Both the position numbers and the translations under genes were made by a program. This document shows, piece by piece, positions 8,917 through 17,831 of a stretch of 64,000 bases of DNA; within the stretch, counting starts at the first letter, position 1; every line of letters begins with the position of its first letter. The stretch covers positions 1 through 64,000 of the forward strand of contig JAJYUP010000002.1 of the NCBI GenBank assembly GCA_021792455.1, given 5' to 3'. The notes under the pieces were generated by a model that saw nothing but the letters and a program-made list of their open reading frames with translations, was not told the DNA's origin and made no database searches. The DNA is from Actinomycetes bacterium. GTDB lineage: Bacteria; Actinomycetota; Thermoleophilia; Solirubrobacterales; Solirubrobacteraceae.

Positions 8917-8988
8917 GATGGCCGGTGAGGGGCGGGGCGAGATGGCCGGTGAGGGGCGGGGCGAGATGGCCGGTGAGGGCAGGCGCAA
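8917..8988 (+). repeat. 24-bp tandem repeat (3 copies) ahead of the epimerase gene
   Basis: Three head-to-tail copies of a 24-bp unit start at 8917, 8941 and 8965. The first two are identical and the third diverges at its end. In the epimerase frame each unit reads MAGEGRGE, so every copy supplies an in-frame ATG (8918, 8942, 8966). Whether this is a translated extension or an untranslated leader is unclear. Confidence 0.85.
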
Positions 8989-9004
8989 GAGGAGTGAAGG
9001 GCCT

Positions 9005-9961
9005 GTGAGCAGGGTCCTGGTGACCGGCGGTGCAGGCATGATCGGCTCCGCCGTGGTGCGCGCGCTGCTGGCAGACGGGTCCTACGAGGTGCGCGTCGTG
9101 GACGAGCGGCAGGCGCCTGGGTGGATGCGTGACCGATGCGAGGTGCAGCACGGCGACCTGCGGGATCTGGCGCAGGCGCGAAAGGCGAGCATAGGCTGCA
9201 CCGACATCATCCACCTCGCGGCGATCGTCGGCGGCATCGGCAACTTCCACCGCCTGCCCCACACCCTGACCGAGGTGAACAACGCGCTGTGCAACGCGGT
9301 GATGAGGGCGGCGATCGAGCAGGGCGTGAGGCGCCTGACCTACGTCTCCTCATCGATGGTCTTCGAGCGCGCGACAGAGTTCCCAACGACGGAGGAGCAC
9401 ATCGAGCACTGCCCACCTCCCCGCTCAGCGTACGGGTTCTCGAAGCTGACAGGCGAGGTGTACTGCAGAGCCGCGAACGAAGAGCACGGCCTGCCCTTCA
9501 CGATCTGCCGCCCCTTCAACGCCTATGGGCCAGGTGAGATGCCAGGCCCCGAGCGGGGGATCGCCCACGCAGTGCCCGACATGATCGCGAAAGTCCTGAC
9601 AGGCGAGCGCCCCCTGCAGATCTTCGGCTCAGGCACCCAGACGCGGACGCTGACCCACGTGCGAGACATCGCAGACGGCATCCTGGCCGCGATGCGCTCA
9701 GAGAACGCGGTGAACGAGGCCTTCAACATCTCCGCCTCCAGAGAGCTGACGGTTGAGGAGATAGCGGAGATCGTGTGGAGGACGTGCGGCGAGGACCCCT
9801 CAGAGCTGGAGATCGAGCACCTGGAGAGCTTCCCTGTCGACGTGCAGCGGCGGTGGCCATCGGTGGAGAAGGCGAAGCGGCTGCTGGGCTGGGAGGCGAA
9901 GATCGATCTGGAGCAGGGGATGGCCGATACGGTGCAGTGGCTGCGCGAAAGGCTGCGCTGA
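9005..9961 (+). CDS. NAD-dependent epimerase/dehydratase (nucleotide-sugar)
   Basis: The protein is 318 residues from GTG 9005, the start that places the Rossmann motif at its usual place (VTGGAGMIG, residues 6-14). Earlier in-frame ATGs lie in the 24-bp repeats. It has the extended-SDR catalytic pair Y143 and K147 (YGFSK), SSSMVFE before it, and ICRPFNAYGPGE. The C-terminal half holds FGSGTQTRTLTHVRDIADGI, as in GDP-mannose epimerases and UDP-sugar epimerases. The substrate is not predictable from sequence. It follows the dehydrogenase gene on the same strand and probably modifies a sugar for the same glycan. Confidence 0.85.
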   Translation: MSRVLVTGGAGMIGSAVVRALLADGSYEVRVVDERQAPGWMRDRCEVQHGDLRDLAQARKASIGCTDIIHLAAIVGGIGNFHRLPHTLTEVNNALCNAVMRAAIEQGVRRLTYVSSSMVFERATEFPTTEEHIEHCPPPRSAYGFSKLTGEVYCRAANEEHGLPFTICRPFNAYGPGEMPGPERGIAHAVPDMIAKVLTGERPLQIFGSGTQTRTLTHVRDIADGILAAMRSENAVNEAFNISASRELTVEEIAEIVWRTCGEDPSELEIEHLESFPVDVQRRWPSVEKAKRLLGWEAKIDLEQGMADTVQWLRERLR

Positions 9962-10041
9962 GACGACCGGTGGCAGTGGGCGCGACTTCGAGAGCGAGTG
10001 AGCACGACGCCTGAGGCGAGCGTCGGCGACTCCTGCTCGAG

Positions 10042-10806
10042 TCAGCGCCACTGCTGCAGCAGATCGCCGTCCTGGACTTCTCTGATCACCCTCGCAGGCA
10101 CCCCAATCGCGACGGCGCGCGGAGGCAGGTCTTTCGTGAGCACGGCCCCGGCGCCGAGGAACGCCTCCTCCCCGACGGTGACGCCTGGGGTGAGCACAGC
10201 GCCCCCGCCGATCCTGCAGGCGCGGCGCAGCGTCGCGCCCTGCAGGGGCGCCTTTGGCGGATGGCGGGCCATCGTGTCGTCGTTGGTCGTGACGACGGAG
10301 GGACCGATGAACACATCGTCCTCGACGGTGGAGAACGCAGTGATGTAGACGCCGGTCTGGATGCGAACGCGCGCGCCGACGAGGACGTCGTTGTCGAGCA
10401 CGCTGCCCCTTCCAAGCACGGAGCCGGCGCCGAGATGGGAGCGCTCGCGCACGTAGGACTGGTCGCCGACGATCGCCTCGGCGTCGATCTTCGCGCCGGC
10501 GAACAGCACCGCCCCAGAGCACACGGTGACGCGATCCTGAAGCTGAAGGGGAGGGAGGGCGCCGCCGCCGGCCGCAGAGGAGTGCTTGGCAAGCCGGGGC
10601 TGCTTGCCAAGCACGACGTGATCCTCTATGAGACAGGCGGCGCCGACGATGGTGCCTTCACGGATGACGACATGCGAGCCGATGCGGCAGGAGGGGCCTA
10701 TGTGCACGCCCTCGTGGATGACGACGTGCGCGCCAAGCTGCACATCCTCGCCGATGAGGACGCGATCGCCAACGACGAGGCCAGGTGCGCGCGGATCAGA
10801 TCTCAT
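10042..10806 (-). CDS. left-handed beta-helix (hexapeptide) acyltransferase
   Basis: This 254-residue protein is built almost entirely of hexapeptide turns (for example GDRVLIGEDVQLGAHVVI, RIGSHVVIREGTIVG, VLGRGSVLDNDVLVGARV), with a NTDD-like segment (TTNDDTMARH) and a C-terminal GVPARVIRE. This is the form of sugar O- or N-acetyltransferases such as WbpD and FdtC, which acetylate amino sugars on nucleotide carriers. With the WbpA-like dehydrogenase 132 bp away on the same strand, an N-acetyltransferase acting on a UDP-amino-uronate is a reasonable guess. It could also act on another sugar. Confidence 0.85.
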   Translation of the reverse strand: MRSDPRAPGLVVGDRVLIGEDVQLGAHVVIHEGVHIGPSCRIGSHVVIREGTIVGAACLIEDHVVLGKQPRLAKHSSAAGGGALPPLQLQDRVTVCSGAVLFAGAKIDAEAIVGDQSYVRERSHLGAGSVLGRGSVLDNDVLVGARVRIQTGVYITAFSTVEDDVFIGPSVVTTNDDTMARHPPKAPLQGATLRRACRIGGGAVLTPGVTVGEEAFLGAGAVLTKDLPPRAVAIGVPARVIREVQDGDLLQQWR

Positions 10807-10938
10807 CGGCTGCGCGCGCCTGACGCGCCTGAGAGTGCGGCGGGCGGCGTCGGGTGCAGTGTGGCCTCGAGACGCATCACAGCGTGACGGTCTGATTCAG
10901 CCACGAGGTTGACCCTGATCCCGTGGCGTCCGCGGCGA

Positions 10939-12189
10939 TCACAGCCTGACGATGTTGCGAGCGGGCATCTGTCTCGTGACCCCACGGAGGTCGAGCACCA
11001 CCTTCGCGCTCACGATCGCCGCCTCGTGGTCGACGTGAGGGTGGGCGGTGACGATGAGCGCGAGGTCGGCGCGGTCGACCGCCTCCTGAAGGCCGACGCT
11101 GTGAAGCGAGAGCGCAGGGAGGCTTGGCACGTAGGGATCGTGGTAGCAGATATCGGCGCCAAGCTGGGCGAGAAGCCGGATGATCTCGAGCGCAGGGCTT
11201 TCGCGGACGTCGCCGACCCCGGCCTTGTAGCTGACCCCGAGAACGGCGATCTTGGACCCCCGAACAGGCAGCCCAACGTCGTTGAGCGCGCTCTGCGCCT
11301 TTGCGACGCAGTGGTGGGGCATCTGCTGGTTGATCTTGCCCGCGAGCTCTACGAACTCGCAGCTCATGCCAAACTCCCGAGCGCGCCAGGAGAGGTAGAA
11401 AGGGTCGACGGGCAGGCAGTGGCCGCCCATCCCAGGGCCAGGCTGGAAGGACATGAACCCATATGGCTTGCTCGACGCCGCCTCGACGACCTCCCAGATG
11501 TCGATCCCCATCCTGTCAGAGAGGAGCGCCATCTCGTTGACGAGTGCGATGTTGACGGACCTGAAGATGTTCTCGAGCAGCTTGCAGAGCTCCGCGGCCT
11601 CCGGGCTGGAGACTTCCACGATCTCCTCGCAGATGATGGAGTAGAGCGCGCTGGCGGCTTGAAGGCACGCTTCGGTGAGCCCTCCGACTACCTTGGGCGT
11701 GTTGCGAAGCGTGAAGTCCCTGCGCCCAGGGTCGACGCGCTCCGGGCTGAAGGCGAGGTGGAAGTCGACGCCCGCCTCGAGCTTCGAGGCTTCGAGCAGC
11801 GGAGCAACCCGCTCTCTCGTCGTCCCAGGGTATGTGGTTGACTCGACGACGACGAGCTGCGAAGGGCGGAGCACCTGCGCGAGGCTCGCAGAGGCCTGAA
11901 GCAGGGCGGAGAGGTCAGGCTCGCGGTTGCGGGTGAGCGGCGTGGGCACGCAGATGATGACGGCAGAGGCATCCTGGAGCGGCTTCTGGGAGGTGGTGAG
12001 GGTGAGGTTTGCCGCGACAGCTGCGAGCCGCTCCGAAGCGACGTCCTGAATGTGGGAGCGCCCTTCCCGGAGCATCTGCACCCGCTCCTCGTCGACGTCG
12101 ACCCCGATGACCGGGCAGCCCTGCTCCGCGAACGCGATGGCAAGCGGCAGGCCAACGTAGCCAAGCCCGATGATGCCGACGACGTCCAT
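10939..12189 (-). CDS. UDP-N-acetylglucosamine 6-dehydrogenase-like nucleotide-sugar dehydrogenase
   Basis: The protein is 416 residues from ATG 12189; the frame is open to 12402 but that leader lies in the upstream glycosyltransferase. It has an NAD site at 7-14 (IGLGYVGL), ICVPTPLTRNREPDLS near 79-94, ESTTYPGTT, and the catalytic cysteine C258 in GGHCLPVDP. The pattern is closest to WbpA/WbpO-type enzymes that oxidise UDP-GlcNAc or UDP-GalNAc to the uronate. It starts 13 bp past the stop of the glycosyltransferase gene (12203-13468), so they form an operon. Confidence 0.85.
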   Translation of the reverse strand: MDVVGIIGLGYVGLPLAIAFAEQGCPVIGVDVDEERVQMLREGRSHIQDVASERLAAVAANLTLTTSQKPLQDASAVIICVPTPLTRNREPDLSALLQASASLAQVLRPSQLVVVESTTYPGTTRERVAPLLEASKLEAGVDFHLAFSPERVDPGRRDFTLRNTPKVVGGLTEACLQAASALYSIICEEIVEVSSPEAAELCKLLENIFRSVNIALVNEMALLSDRMGIDIWEVVEAASSKPYGFMSFQPGPGMGGHCLPVDPFYLSWRAREFGMSCEFVELAGKINQQMPHHCVAKAQSALNDVGLPVRGSKIAVLGVSYKAGVGDVRESPALEIIRLLAQLGADICYHDPYVPSLPALSLHSVGLQEAVDRADLALIVTAHPHVDHEAAIVSAKVVLDLRGVTRQMPARNIVRL

Positions 12190-12202
12190 GGCAGCGGCCA
12201 GT

Positions 12203-13468
12203 CTATTGAGAGTGCAGGGAGCGGTACACCTGCTGCAGCTGTTGGGCGACGAGGGCAGGCGCGCAGCGCTCGATGACCCGCCGCCTGCACTGCTCCCCGA
12301 GGTCGGAATCGCCTGAAAACCGGGCAATCGCCTGAGCGAGCGCATCAACGTCCCCGGCAGGCACGAGGCTCGCGGGCGGCAGCAGCTCAGAGAGCGCGCC
12401 AACGTCGCTTGCGACTACAGGCAGGCCCTGTGCCATCGCCTCAGCTGCGGCGATCCCAAACGTCTCCCCAGAGAGTGAGGGCACGACTGCAAGCGCAGCC
12501 TGCGCCCGCACCTGTTGAAGCTGTGCAGGGGAGAGCCACCCGGCGAAGGCAACGAGACGCTCACCCCGAGGAAGAGACCAAGCGAATCGGCGGAGCTGAT
12601 CCAGCAGCGGCCCATCGCCGGCTATGAGCAGCGGCACGCCCGCCTGCACGCACGCCTGGATGGCGACGTGGACGCCCTTCTGAGGTTCGAGCCTGGAGAC
12701 GAGCAGCGCGCAGCCCGACGCAGAGATCTCTGCAGCGCGAGCGAGACGACGGCGAGCAGCCGGCTGCGCCCCCGCAGCCGGCTGACCCTGAAGATCAAGC
12801 GCGCATGGATGATCCTCCGCGCAGCTGGCGTACAGGGGCCTGGAGGACGGCAAAGGCCCCTGCAGGCAGAGCAGCGGCGGCGCAAGCACATGCACCCGTT
12901 GAAGCGGCAGCTGCACACCAAGCGCAAGCAGCCGGCGACGGGCGAACTCGCTCGGCACGATGAGCGCATCCGCGTTCTCGATGACCTTGCGCTGCGAGAG
13001 CGAGAGCGCGGCCGCATAGGTGATCGCCTGAGCGACATCTCCCCTGCAGCGGTGGAGCACGCCCGGCAGGGTGTTGCGGGAATGGCAGCTGGTGCACTCC
13101 CTGCCATCTCTGAAGCAGACGCCAATCGCGCAGACGAGCCTGAACTGGTGGAGGTGGACGACGGTCTTTGCGCCGAGAGCTCTGGCACGCGCGAGCGTCC
13201 GCCAGCCGAAGGCGGGGTTGAGGTTGTGCGCGTGGACGATGGCGGGGGACTCGGAGCCTCTACCGCGAAGGAGCGCGCGAAGCTCAGGAGGCATGGAGCC
13301 GCCGGTGAGCAGTGAAGCGGCAGCGGAGCGGCGCGAGATCTCGTTGGAGTCGCGGACAACGAGCTGAACGGGCAGGCGGAGGTGCTTTGAGACGAGTGAG
13401 AGAAGGTCCTCGACGACGCGCTCCTCCCCGCCGACGGTCCTGTAGCGGTTGTGGATGAAGATGATCAT
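12203..13468 (-). CDS. family 4-type glycosyltransferase
   Basis: The protein is 421 residues from ATG 13468, where the first Rossmann strand begins (MIIFIHNRYRTVGGEERVVE). The N-terminal domain has VHAHNLNP and a Cys-rich CTSCHSRNTLPGVLHRC segment typical of some GT4 enzymes. The C-terminal nucleotide-sugar domain has LLVSRLEPQKGVHVAI, AGDGPLLDQLR and a Glu-rich SGETFGIAAAEAMAQGLPVV motif. It is a retaining, cytosolic enzyme that adds a sugar to the lipid-linked repeat unit. Donor and linkage cannot be read from sequence. It heads a minus-strand operon with the WbpA-like gene. Confidence 0.88.
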   Translation of the reverse strand: MIIFIHNRYRTVGGEERVVEDLLSLVSKHLRLPVQLVVRDSNEISRRSAAASLLTGGSMPPELRALLRGRGSESPAIVHAHNLNPAFGWRTLARARALGAKTVVHLHQFRLVCAIGVCFRDGRECTSCHSRNTLPGVLHRCRGDVAQAITYAAALSLSQRKVIENADALIVPSEFARRRLLALGVQLPLQRVHVLAPPLLCLQGPLPSSRPLYASCAEDHPCALDLQGQPAAGAQPAARRRLARAAEISASGCALLVSRLEPQKGVHVAIQACVQAGVPLLIAGDGPLLDQLRRFAWSLPRGERLVAFAGWLSPAQLQQVRAQAALAVVPSLSGETFGIAAAEAMAQGLPVVASDVGALSELLPPASLVPAGDVDALAQAIARFSGDSDLGEQCRRRVIERCAPALVAQQLQQVYRSLHSQ

Positions 13469-13655
13469 GGACGAAGCAAACCTAGACTCTTGAGCAGCGA
13501 TGGGCAACGGAGGCGACAGGGAAGCGACGCGCAGCGATGGGAATGAGAGAAATGGGGCGGGTGGCGTTGAGGCAGCCGACGTGAGGACGGGAGGCCCAGG
13601 GCGGGGACGCAGCTGGGCGGAAGGCGCGGGGGCGGCAGGGAGCGACATCGAAGAG

Positions 13656-15371
13656 ATGGGGCTGCCGCGCCCTGAGGCGACGATCGCAATCCCAACGAAG
13701 GGGCGGCGGAGCTACCTGGAAGTCGCGCTCTCCTCGATCGTCTCCCAGGCGGCGAGGGCGAACGTGGAGATCCTCGTCGTCGACGACGGCGCAGAGCACG
13801 AGCGCATCGGCGACCTCGCAGCCCGCTTCGGCGCCCGCTGCGAGGCCGACGAGAGGCGGAGCGGCCTGAACGCAGCGCGCAACACCGCGGTGCGACGCTC
13901 GAGGGGAGATCTGATCATCTTCACCGACGATGACATCGAAGCTTGCGAGGGGTGGCTGGAGGCGCTGCTCGATGCGGCCTCAGAGCGGCGAGAGATCGAC
14001 GTCTTCACAGGACCGATAGTTCCCCGACTGGAGGGCAAGCCGAGGCGCTCCTGCGGCAACGAGGCGCCGCCGATCACCTCCTTGGACCTCGGCGAGCACG
14101 ACGTCGAGCGGGCCGGATTCGCATGGGGCGCGAACATGGCGATTCGGCGCTCCGCCTTCGCAAAGGCAGGCGAGTTCGACGAGACGCTGCACTGTGGCGG
14201 GGACGAGCAGGAGTGGCAGGAACGCCTGTTGCGCAACGGCGGCAGCGAGGCGATGTATGTCGCGAAGGCGACGGTGGTGCACCGGCGCGAGCAGGACGAC
14301 TGCCGCCTGCGCGCTTTGATGGCGGCATCCTATGAACGGGGGCGGGGCAGCAGGCGCTTCGACGCGCACAGAGGGGAGGCGAGAAGCGCAGCATCCGAGG
14401 CATTGACGCTGGCTCTCTGCGTGGGGCACGTTCTGCGAAGACGGTGCTTGGGCGGCTTGACGATGGTGGCCCACAGCGCAGGCAGGCTCTACGAGGCGGT
14501 GGAGAGCGAAGCGACGCAAAGACGGACGCGCCTCGGCCCAGCGGGCGGCGATGCTGAACCAGCGGGCGGCAGGGACCGTTTCCTGTCTGGCGAGAGCGGC
14601 ACGATCGGCGGAGTCGACGCGCTGCTGAGGCGGACGCTCGACGGCGCCGAATCCGGCCTCGACCTGCTGAGCGGCAGGCGGGCGCGCCTGGCAGCGCGAG
14701 CGCGAGCGAGCAGGCGGCTGCGCGTGCTCGCAGTCGGCGTGGAGCGCGAGGAGCGGATGGCATGGGCGGAGGCGATGAGAGCGGAGCTTTCGAGGACGAG
14801 GCATCGCCTGCAGGTGGTGATGGAGCGACCAGCCGGCCGTGGCAAGTTCGAGGCGGTGAACGCGATGCTGGAGCGCCACAGCTTGGACGACTTGGACTGG
14901 CTGATCGTGCTCGACGACGACATCCGCCTGCAGCGCGGCTTCCTGGACGGCTTCCTGTTCCTCGCAGAGAGGTTCAAGCTCGACCTCGCCCAGCCCGCGC
15001 ACCTGCGGGCCTCGCACGCCGCCTGGCAGGTGACGAGGCGGCGCTTTGGCAGCGTGGCGCGGCAGACGGCGTTCGTGGAGATCGGTCCGCTGACAGCGTT
15101 CTCAGCGCGAACGTTCGCTCATCTGCTTCCATTCCCGCCCCTGAAGATGGGTTGGGGGCTGGATCTGCACTGGGCGGCGGTTGCAAGGCAGCGCAACTGG
15201 CGCTGCGGAGTGATCGACGCAGCGCCAATCGCCCACATCGCAGCGCCAGCGGCAAGCGGATATTCGCGTGCAGCGGCGATGGAGGAGGCAAGGGCGTTCC
15301 TGGCAGGACGCCCTCACCTGAGCGCAGCAGAAGCGAACGTGACGCTCGCGAGCTACCGCAGCTGGCGATGA
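13656..15371 (+). CDS. two-domain glycosyltransferase (GT2 domain plus a second GT-A-like domain)
   Basis: The protein is 571 residues from ATG 13656. The frame is open from 13500, but that stretch is low-complexity and would leave only 31 bp to the divergent neighbour. Residues about 8-230 are a GT2 domain (ATIAIPTKGRRSYLEVALSS, VDDGAEHERI, FTDDDIE with the metal-binding DDD, then GANMAIRRSAF). Residues about 350-571 hold a second GT-A-like unit (LRVLAVGVEREERM, RPAGRGKFEAVNAML, DWLIVLDDDIRLQRGF) resembling the DUF707 group. Such fusions usually add two sugars in sequence. The downstream GT4 gene starts 13 bp later. Confidence 0.8.
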   Translation: MGLPRPEATIAIPTKGRRSYLEVALSSIVSQAARANVEILVVDDGAEHERIGDLAARFGARCEADERRSGLNAARNTAVRRSRGDLIIFTDDDIEACEGWLEALLDAASERREIDVFTGPIVPRLEGKPRRSCGNEAPPITSLDLGEHDVERAGFAWGANMAIRRSAFAKAGEFDETLHCGGDEQEWQERLLRNGGSEAMYVAKATVVHRREQDDCRLRALMAASYERGRGSRRFDAHRGEARSAASEALTLALCVGHVLRRRCLGGLTMVAHSAGRLYEAVESEATQRRTRLGPAGGDAEPAGGRDRFLSGESGTIGGVDALLRRTLDGAESGLDLLSGRRARLAARARASRRLRVLAVGVEREERMAWAEAMRAELSRTRHRLQVVMERPAGRGKFEAVNAMLERHSLDDLDWLIVLDDDIRLQRGFLDGFLFLAERFKLDLAQPAHLRASHAAWQVTRRRFGSVARQTAFVEIGPLTAFSARTFAHLLPFPPLKMGWGLDLHWAAVARQRNWRCGVIDAAPIAHIAAPAASGYSRAAAMEEARAFLAGRPHLSAAEANVTLASYRSWR

Positions 15372-15384
15372 GGACGGGGCGGCG

Positions 15385-16668
15385 ATGAGGGTCGCGGTGA
15401 TCGCGGAGTGGTACCCCTCGCCCGCGAACGAAGTGCATGGCATCTGGGCGCACCGCCAGGCCCTTGCGGCGAAGGAGGCGGGCGCAGAGGTCGTCGTGTT
15501 CGCGATGCGCCGCCCTGTGCCGCCGATCGCGGTCGCACGGCAGGGGGCAAGGGCGGTCGCGCGCTGGCTGTGGAGCTTTCGAGGAGCGCTGCGAAGGTAT
15601 GAGCTCGACGGGCTGGAGATCCGGCCAGTCCCGTTCCTCTCCCCTCCCCGCCCAACCTCATACTCGAGCTGGGGGGCGTGGATGACGCCCTCGCTGAAGC
15701 GCGCGCTGAGGATGGAGCGATTCGACCTCATCCACGCCCACAACGTGCTGCCCACCGGCGACGCCGTGCGGCGGCTGACGAAGGGACAGAGCCTCCCCTT
15801 CATCGTCTCGACGCACGGCCCAGACATCATCCACGTCGCGCACAGCAGCCCCAGCGCGGAAGCGAGCACGAAGCTGACGCTTCAGGCTGCCTCACTCGTG
15901 ATCGCGAACAGCACTTGGGCGGGACGGCGCTGCGAAGCGCTTGCAGGCGGGAGCACCATCAATTTGAGGGTCGTCCATCTCGGCGCAGACCTCCCAACGA
16001 CACCGCAGGAGCGCGACGCGCGAGAGGGCGGTGCCGGAGAGTCAGGCGCCGGAGAGGCAGGCGCCGGAGAGGCAGGTGCCGGAGAGGCAGGTGCGCGAGG
16101 CAGAGGTGCCAGGGCAACGATCGTGACCGTTGCGCACCTCCAGGCCAGGAAGGGCCATGCCTCCGTGCTGAGAGCGCTCGCGGCGATCGCGGAGGAGCGC
16201 CGCCCAGAGTACGTGATCGTCGGCGATGGAGAGCAGCGGGGAGCGCTTGAAGCGCTTGCGCGTCAGCTGAAGCTCGATGGGCATGTGCGCTTCCTCGGCG
16301 AGCTGGAGCACAGGCAGGCGCTGCTTCAGGCGTGGCGCGCCGATGTCTGCGTGATGCCAAGCGTCGAGGAGCCCTTCGGCGTCGCCTACGTCGAGGCGAT
16401 GGCAGGCGGGCTGCCCGCGATCGGCTGCATCGGCGAGGGCGGCCCAGAGGACATCGCAGCCGCAGGGCAGGGCATGGTGCTCGTGCGCAGCGGCGACGAC
16501 GAGGCCCTGACGAGCGCGATCGAACGCTGCCTGGAGGAGCGGGACGAGCTCGGCGCGCAGGCGAGAGAGACGGTTGCGCGCTGCTTCACCTGGGAGCGCT
16601 GCGGCAGAGAGACGGTGGCCGCATATGAGGCGGCGCTGAGCGCGTGGGCAGGCGGAGGGCGGCACTGA
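15385..16668 (+). CDS. family 4-type glycosyltransferase with repeat-expanded linker
   Basis: This 427-residue protein begins MRVAVIAEWYPSPANEVHGI, a typical GT4 N-terminus, followed by DLIHAHNVLPTG and STHGPDI. The C-terminal domain carries TVAHLQARKGHASVLRAL, VIVGDGEQRGALEAL and EEPFGVAYVEAMAGGLPAIG, the donor-binding Glu motif. Between the domains (about 210-240) sits a Gly/Ala/Glu linker made of four copies of a 15-bp repeat. It is packed between two other glycosyltransferase genes, with a 13-bp gap before it and 1 bp after it, so all three are likely one operon. Confidence 0.88.
   Translation: MRVAVIAEWYPSPANEVHGIWAHRQALAAKEAGAEVVVFAMRRPVPPIAVARQGARAVARWLWSFRGALRRYELDGLEIRPVPFLSPPRPTSYSSWGAWMTPSLKRALRMERFDLIHAHNVLPTGDAVRRLTKGQSLPFIVSTHGPDIIHVAHSSPSAEASTKLTLQAASLVIANSTWAGRRCEALAGGSTINLRVVHLGADLPTTPQERDAREGGAGESGAGEAGAGEAGAGEAGARGRGARATIVTVAHLQARKGHASVLRALAAIAEERRPEYVIVGDGEQRGALEALARQLKLDGHVRFLGELEHRQALLQAWRADVCVMPSVEEPFGVAYVEAMAGGLPAIGCIGEGGPEDIAAAGQGMVLVRSGDDEALTSAIERCLEERDELGAQARETVARCFTWERCGRETVAAYEAALSAWAGGGRH
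16033..16092 (+). repeat. 15-bp tandem repeat (4 copies) inside a glycosyltransferase gene
   Basis: Four copies of GCCGGAGAGGCAGGC-like units start at 16033, 16048, 16063 and 16078, with one or two changes each. They encode AGE(S/A)G repeats in the linker between the two domains. The period is five codons, so copy-number change would keep the frame. Confidence 0.85.
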
Positions 16669-16669
16669 G

Positions 16670-17713
16670 GTGAGCGACATCCTGCTGCTCTCGCTTGGGA
16701 CGACGAGCGGCCTGCGTGCCGGCGACGAGGCGCTTGCCCAGATGATGCGAAAGGCGGGCGCAGACGTCGCGCTTTCGCGCGTGAAGATCGGCGCAACAGG
16801 CGCTTTGAGGCGCGCCCACCCCGTCATCGACCTCGTCGAGGCACTCGCCGCGAGGCGCGCGCTGAGCAGCGCCCTCGCGAGAGCGAGGCCAAGGGCGGTG
16901 ATCTTCTCGACCTCGACCTCTGCCCTGCTCTCGCCGAAGCTCGACGTCCCCTACGCCGTCCGTCTCGACGCGCCATCTTGCCTGAACAGGCCAGGCGCCC
17001 GCAACGCCCTGCAGCACGCACTCGAGCGCAGGAGGCTGCGCGATGCGGCGATCCTGCTGCCATTTGGCAGCGCAGGCGCGGCTGCGCTGCCGGCAGGCTG
17101 CGCCGAAGCGGTCGTGCTGCCGCAGCCGATCCTCCCCTCTGGCCCCCTCGTGCACGAGCGTGAGCCCATCGCCGTCGCATACACGCCTGACCCGAAGGCG
17201 AAGGGCCTTGCGACGGTCCTTCAGGCGTGGTCACAGTCTCGCCTGGCCGAGAGGGCGTGCCTCGAGGTGTTCGGGATCGAGCAGGAGCGCGCGATGAGGC
17301 ATCTGCGGCGCGAGAGGATCGAGCAGCCAAGCGGCGTGCGCTGGCGCGGACGCGTGCCCGCCGCCCAGTTCCGCGCCCGCCTGCGAGCTGCGCACGTGTT
17401 CCTGACAGGGGCGCGTTGGGAGGACTACGGATTCGCGCAGCTCGAGGCGCTCGCGGACGGTGCGCTGCTCGTCTGCGGAGCAAGCGGCGGCCCCTTCGAG
17501 GCGCTTGCCCACGCACGCGAGCTCGCCCCGCAGCTGTGCGCAGGCACACTGAGGCCAGCAGACCTCGCGGCGGCGCTGCGCCTCGCCTTCGCGATGCCTG
17601 ACAGCGAAGCTGCACGCTACAGAGAGCAGGCCTCGAACCGGATCGCAGCCTACGCGCCGGAGGTGGTGGAGCGGCTGATCTCTCAGCGTGTGCTGCCTGC
17701 GCTGCTGCGCTGA
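16670..17713 (+). CDS. glycosyltransferase, GT4-like
   Basis: The protein is 347 residues from GTG 16670, one base after the previous stop. The C-terminal half carries the donor domain: IAVAYTPDPKAKGLATVLQA, VRWRGRVPAAQFRARLR, FLTGARWEDYGFAQLEALAD and LLVCGASGGPFEAL, with the E-x-Y-G-F-x-Q-L-E variant of the GT4 Glu motif. The N-terminal half is shorter than usual (GTTSGLRAGDEALAQMMRKAGA). It is the last gene of the run 13656-17713. It ends convergently with the GT gene at 17792, separated by a duplicated sequence. Confidence 0.75.
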   Translation: MSDILLLSLGTTSGLRAGDEALAQMMRKAGADVALSRVKIGATGALRRAHPVIDLVEALAARRALSSALARARPRAVIFSTSTSALLSPKLDVPYAVRLDAPSCLNRPGARNALQHALERRRLRDAAILLPFGSAGAAALPAGCAEAVVLPQPILPSGPLVHEREPIAVAYTPDPKAKGLATVLQAWSQSRLAERACLEVFGIEQERAMRHLRRERIEQPSGVRWRGRVPAAQFRARLRAAHVFLTGARWEDYGFAQLEALADGALLVCGASGGPFEALAHARELAPQLCAGTLRPADLAAALRLAFAMPDSEAARYREQASNRIAAYAPEVVERLISQRVLPALLR

Positions 17714-17831
17714 GAGTGTGCGCTGGCTCCTCAGACTCGCGCCAGGGGCGCTGCCTGGGCCGCCGCGCTGAGAGTGTGAGCTGCCGCCTCCTCAGACTCG
17801 CGCCAGGGGCGCTGCCTCGGCCGCCGCGCTG
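17707..17831. repeat. about 60-bp tandem duplication spanning a convergent gene junction
   Basis: A unit of about 58-61 bp starting GCGCTGAGAGTGTG occurs at 17707 and again at 17765. A long matching core (CTCCTCAGACTCGCGCC and the following 26 bp) starts at 17727 and 17788. The two copies differ by a few substitutions and a 3-bp indel. The second copy encodes the C-terminus of the minus-strand glycosyltransferase. The first fills the intergenic gap and overlaps the end of the plus-strand gene. Confidence 0.85.
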
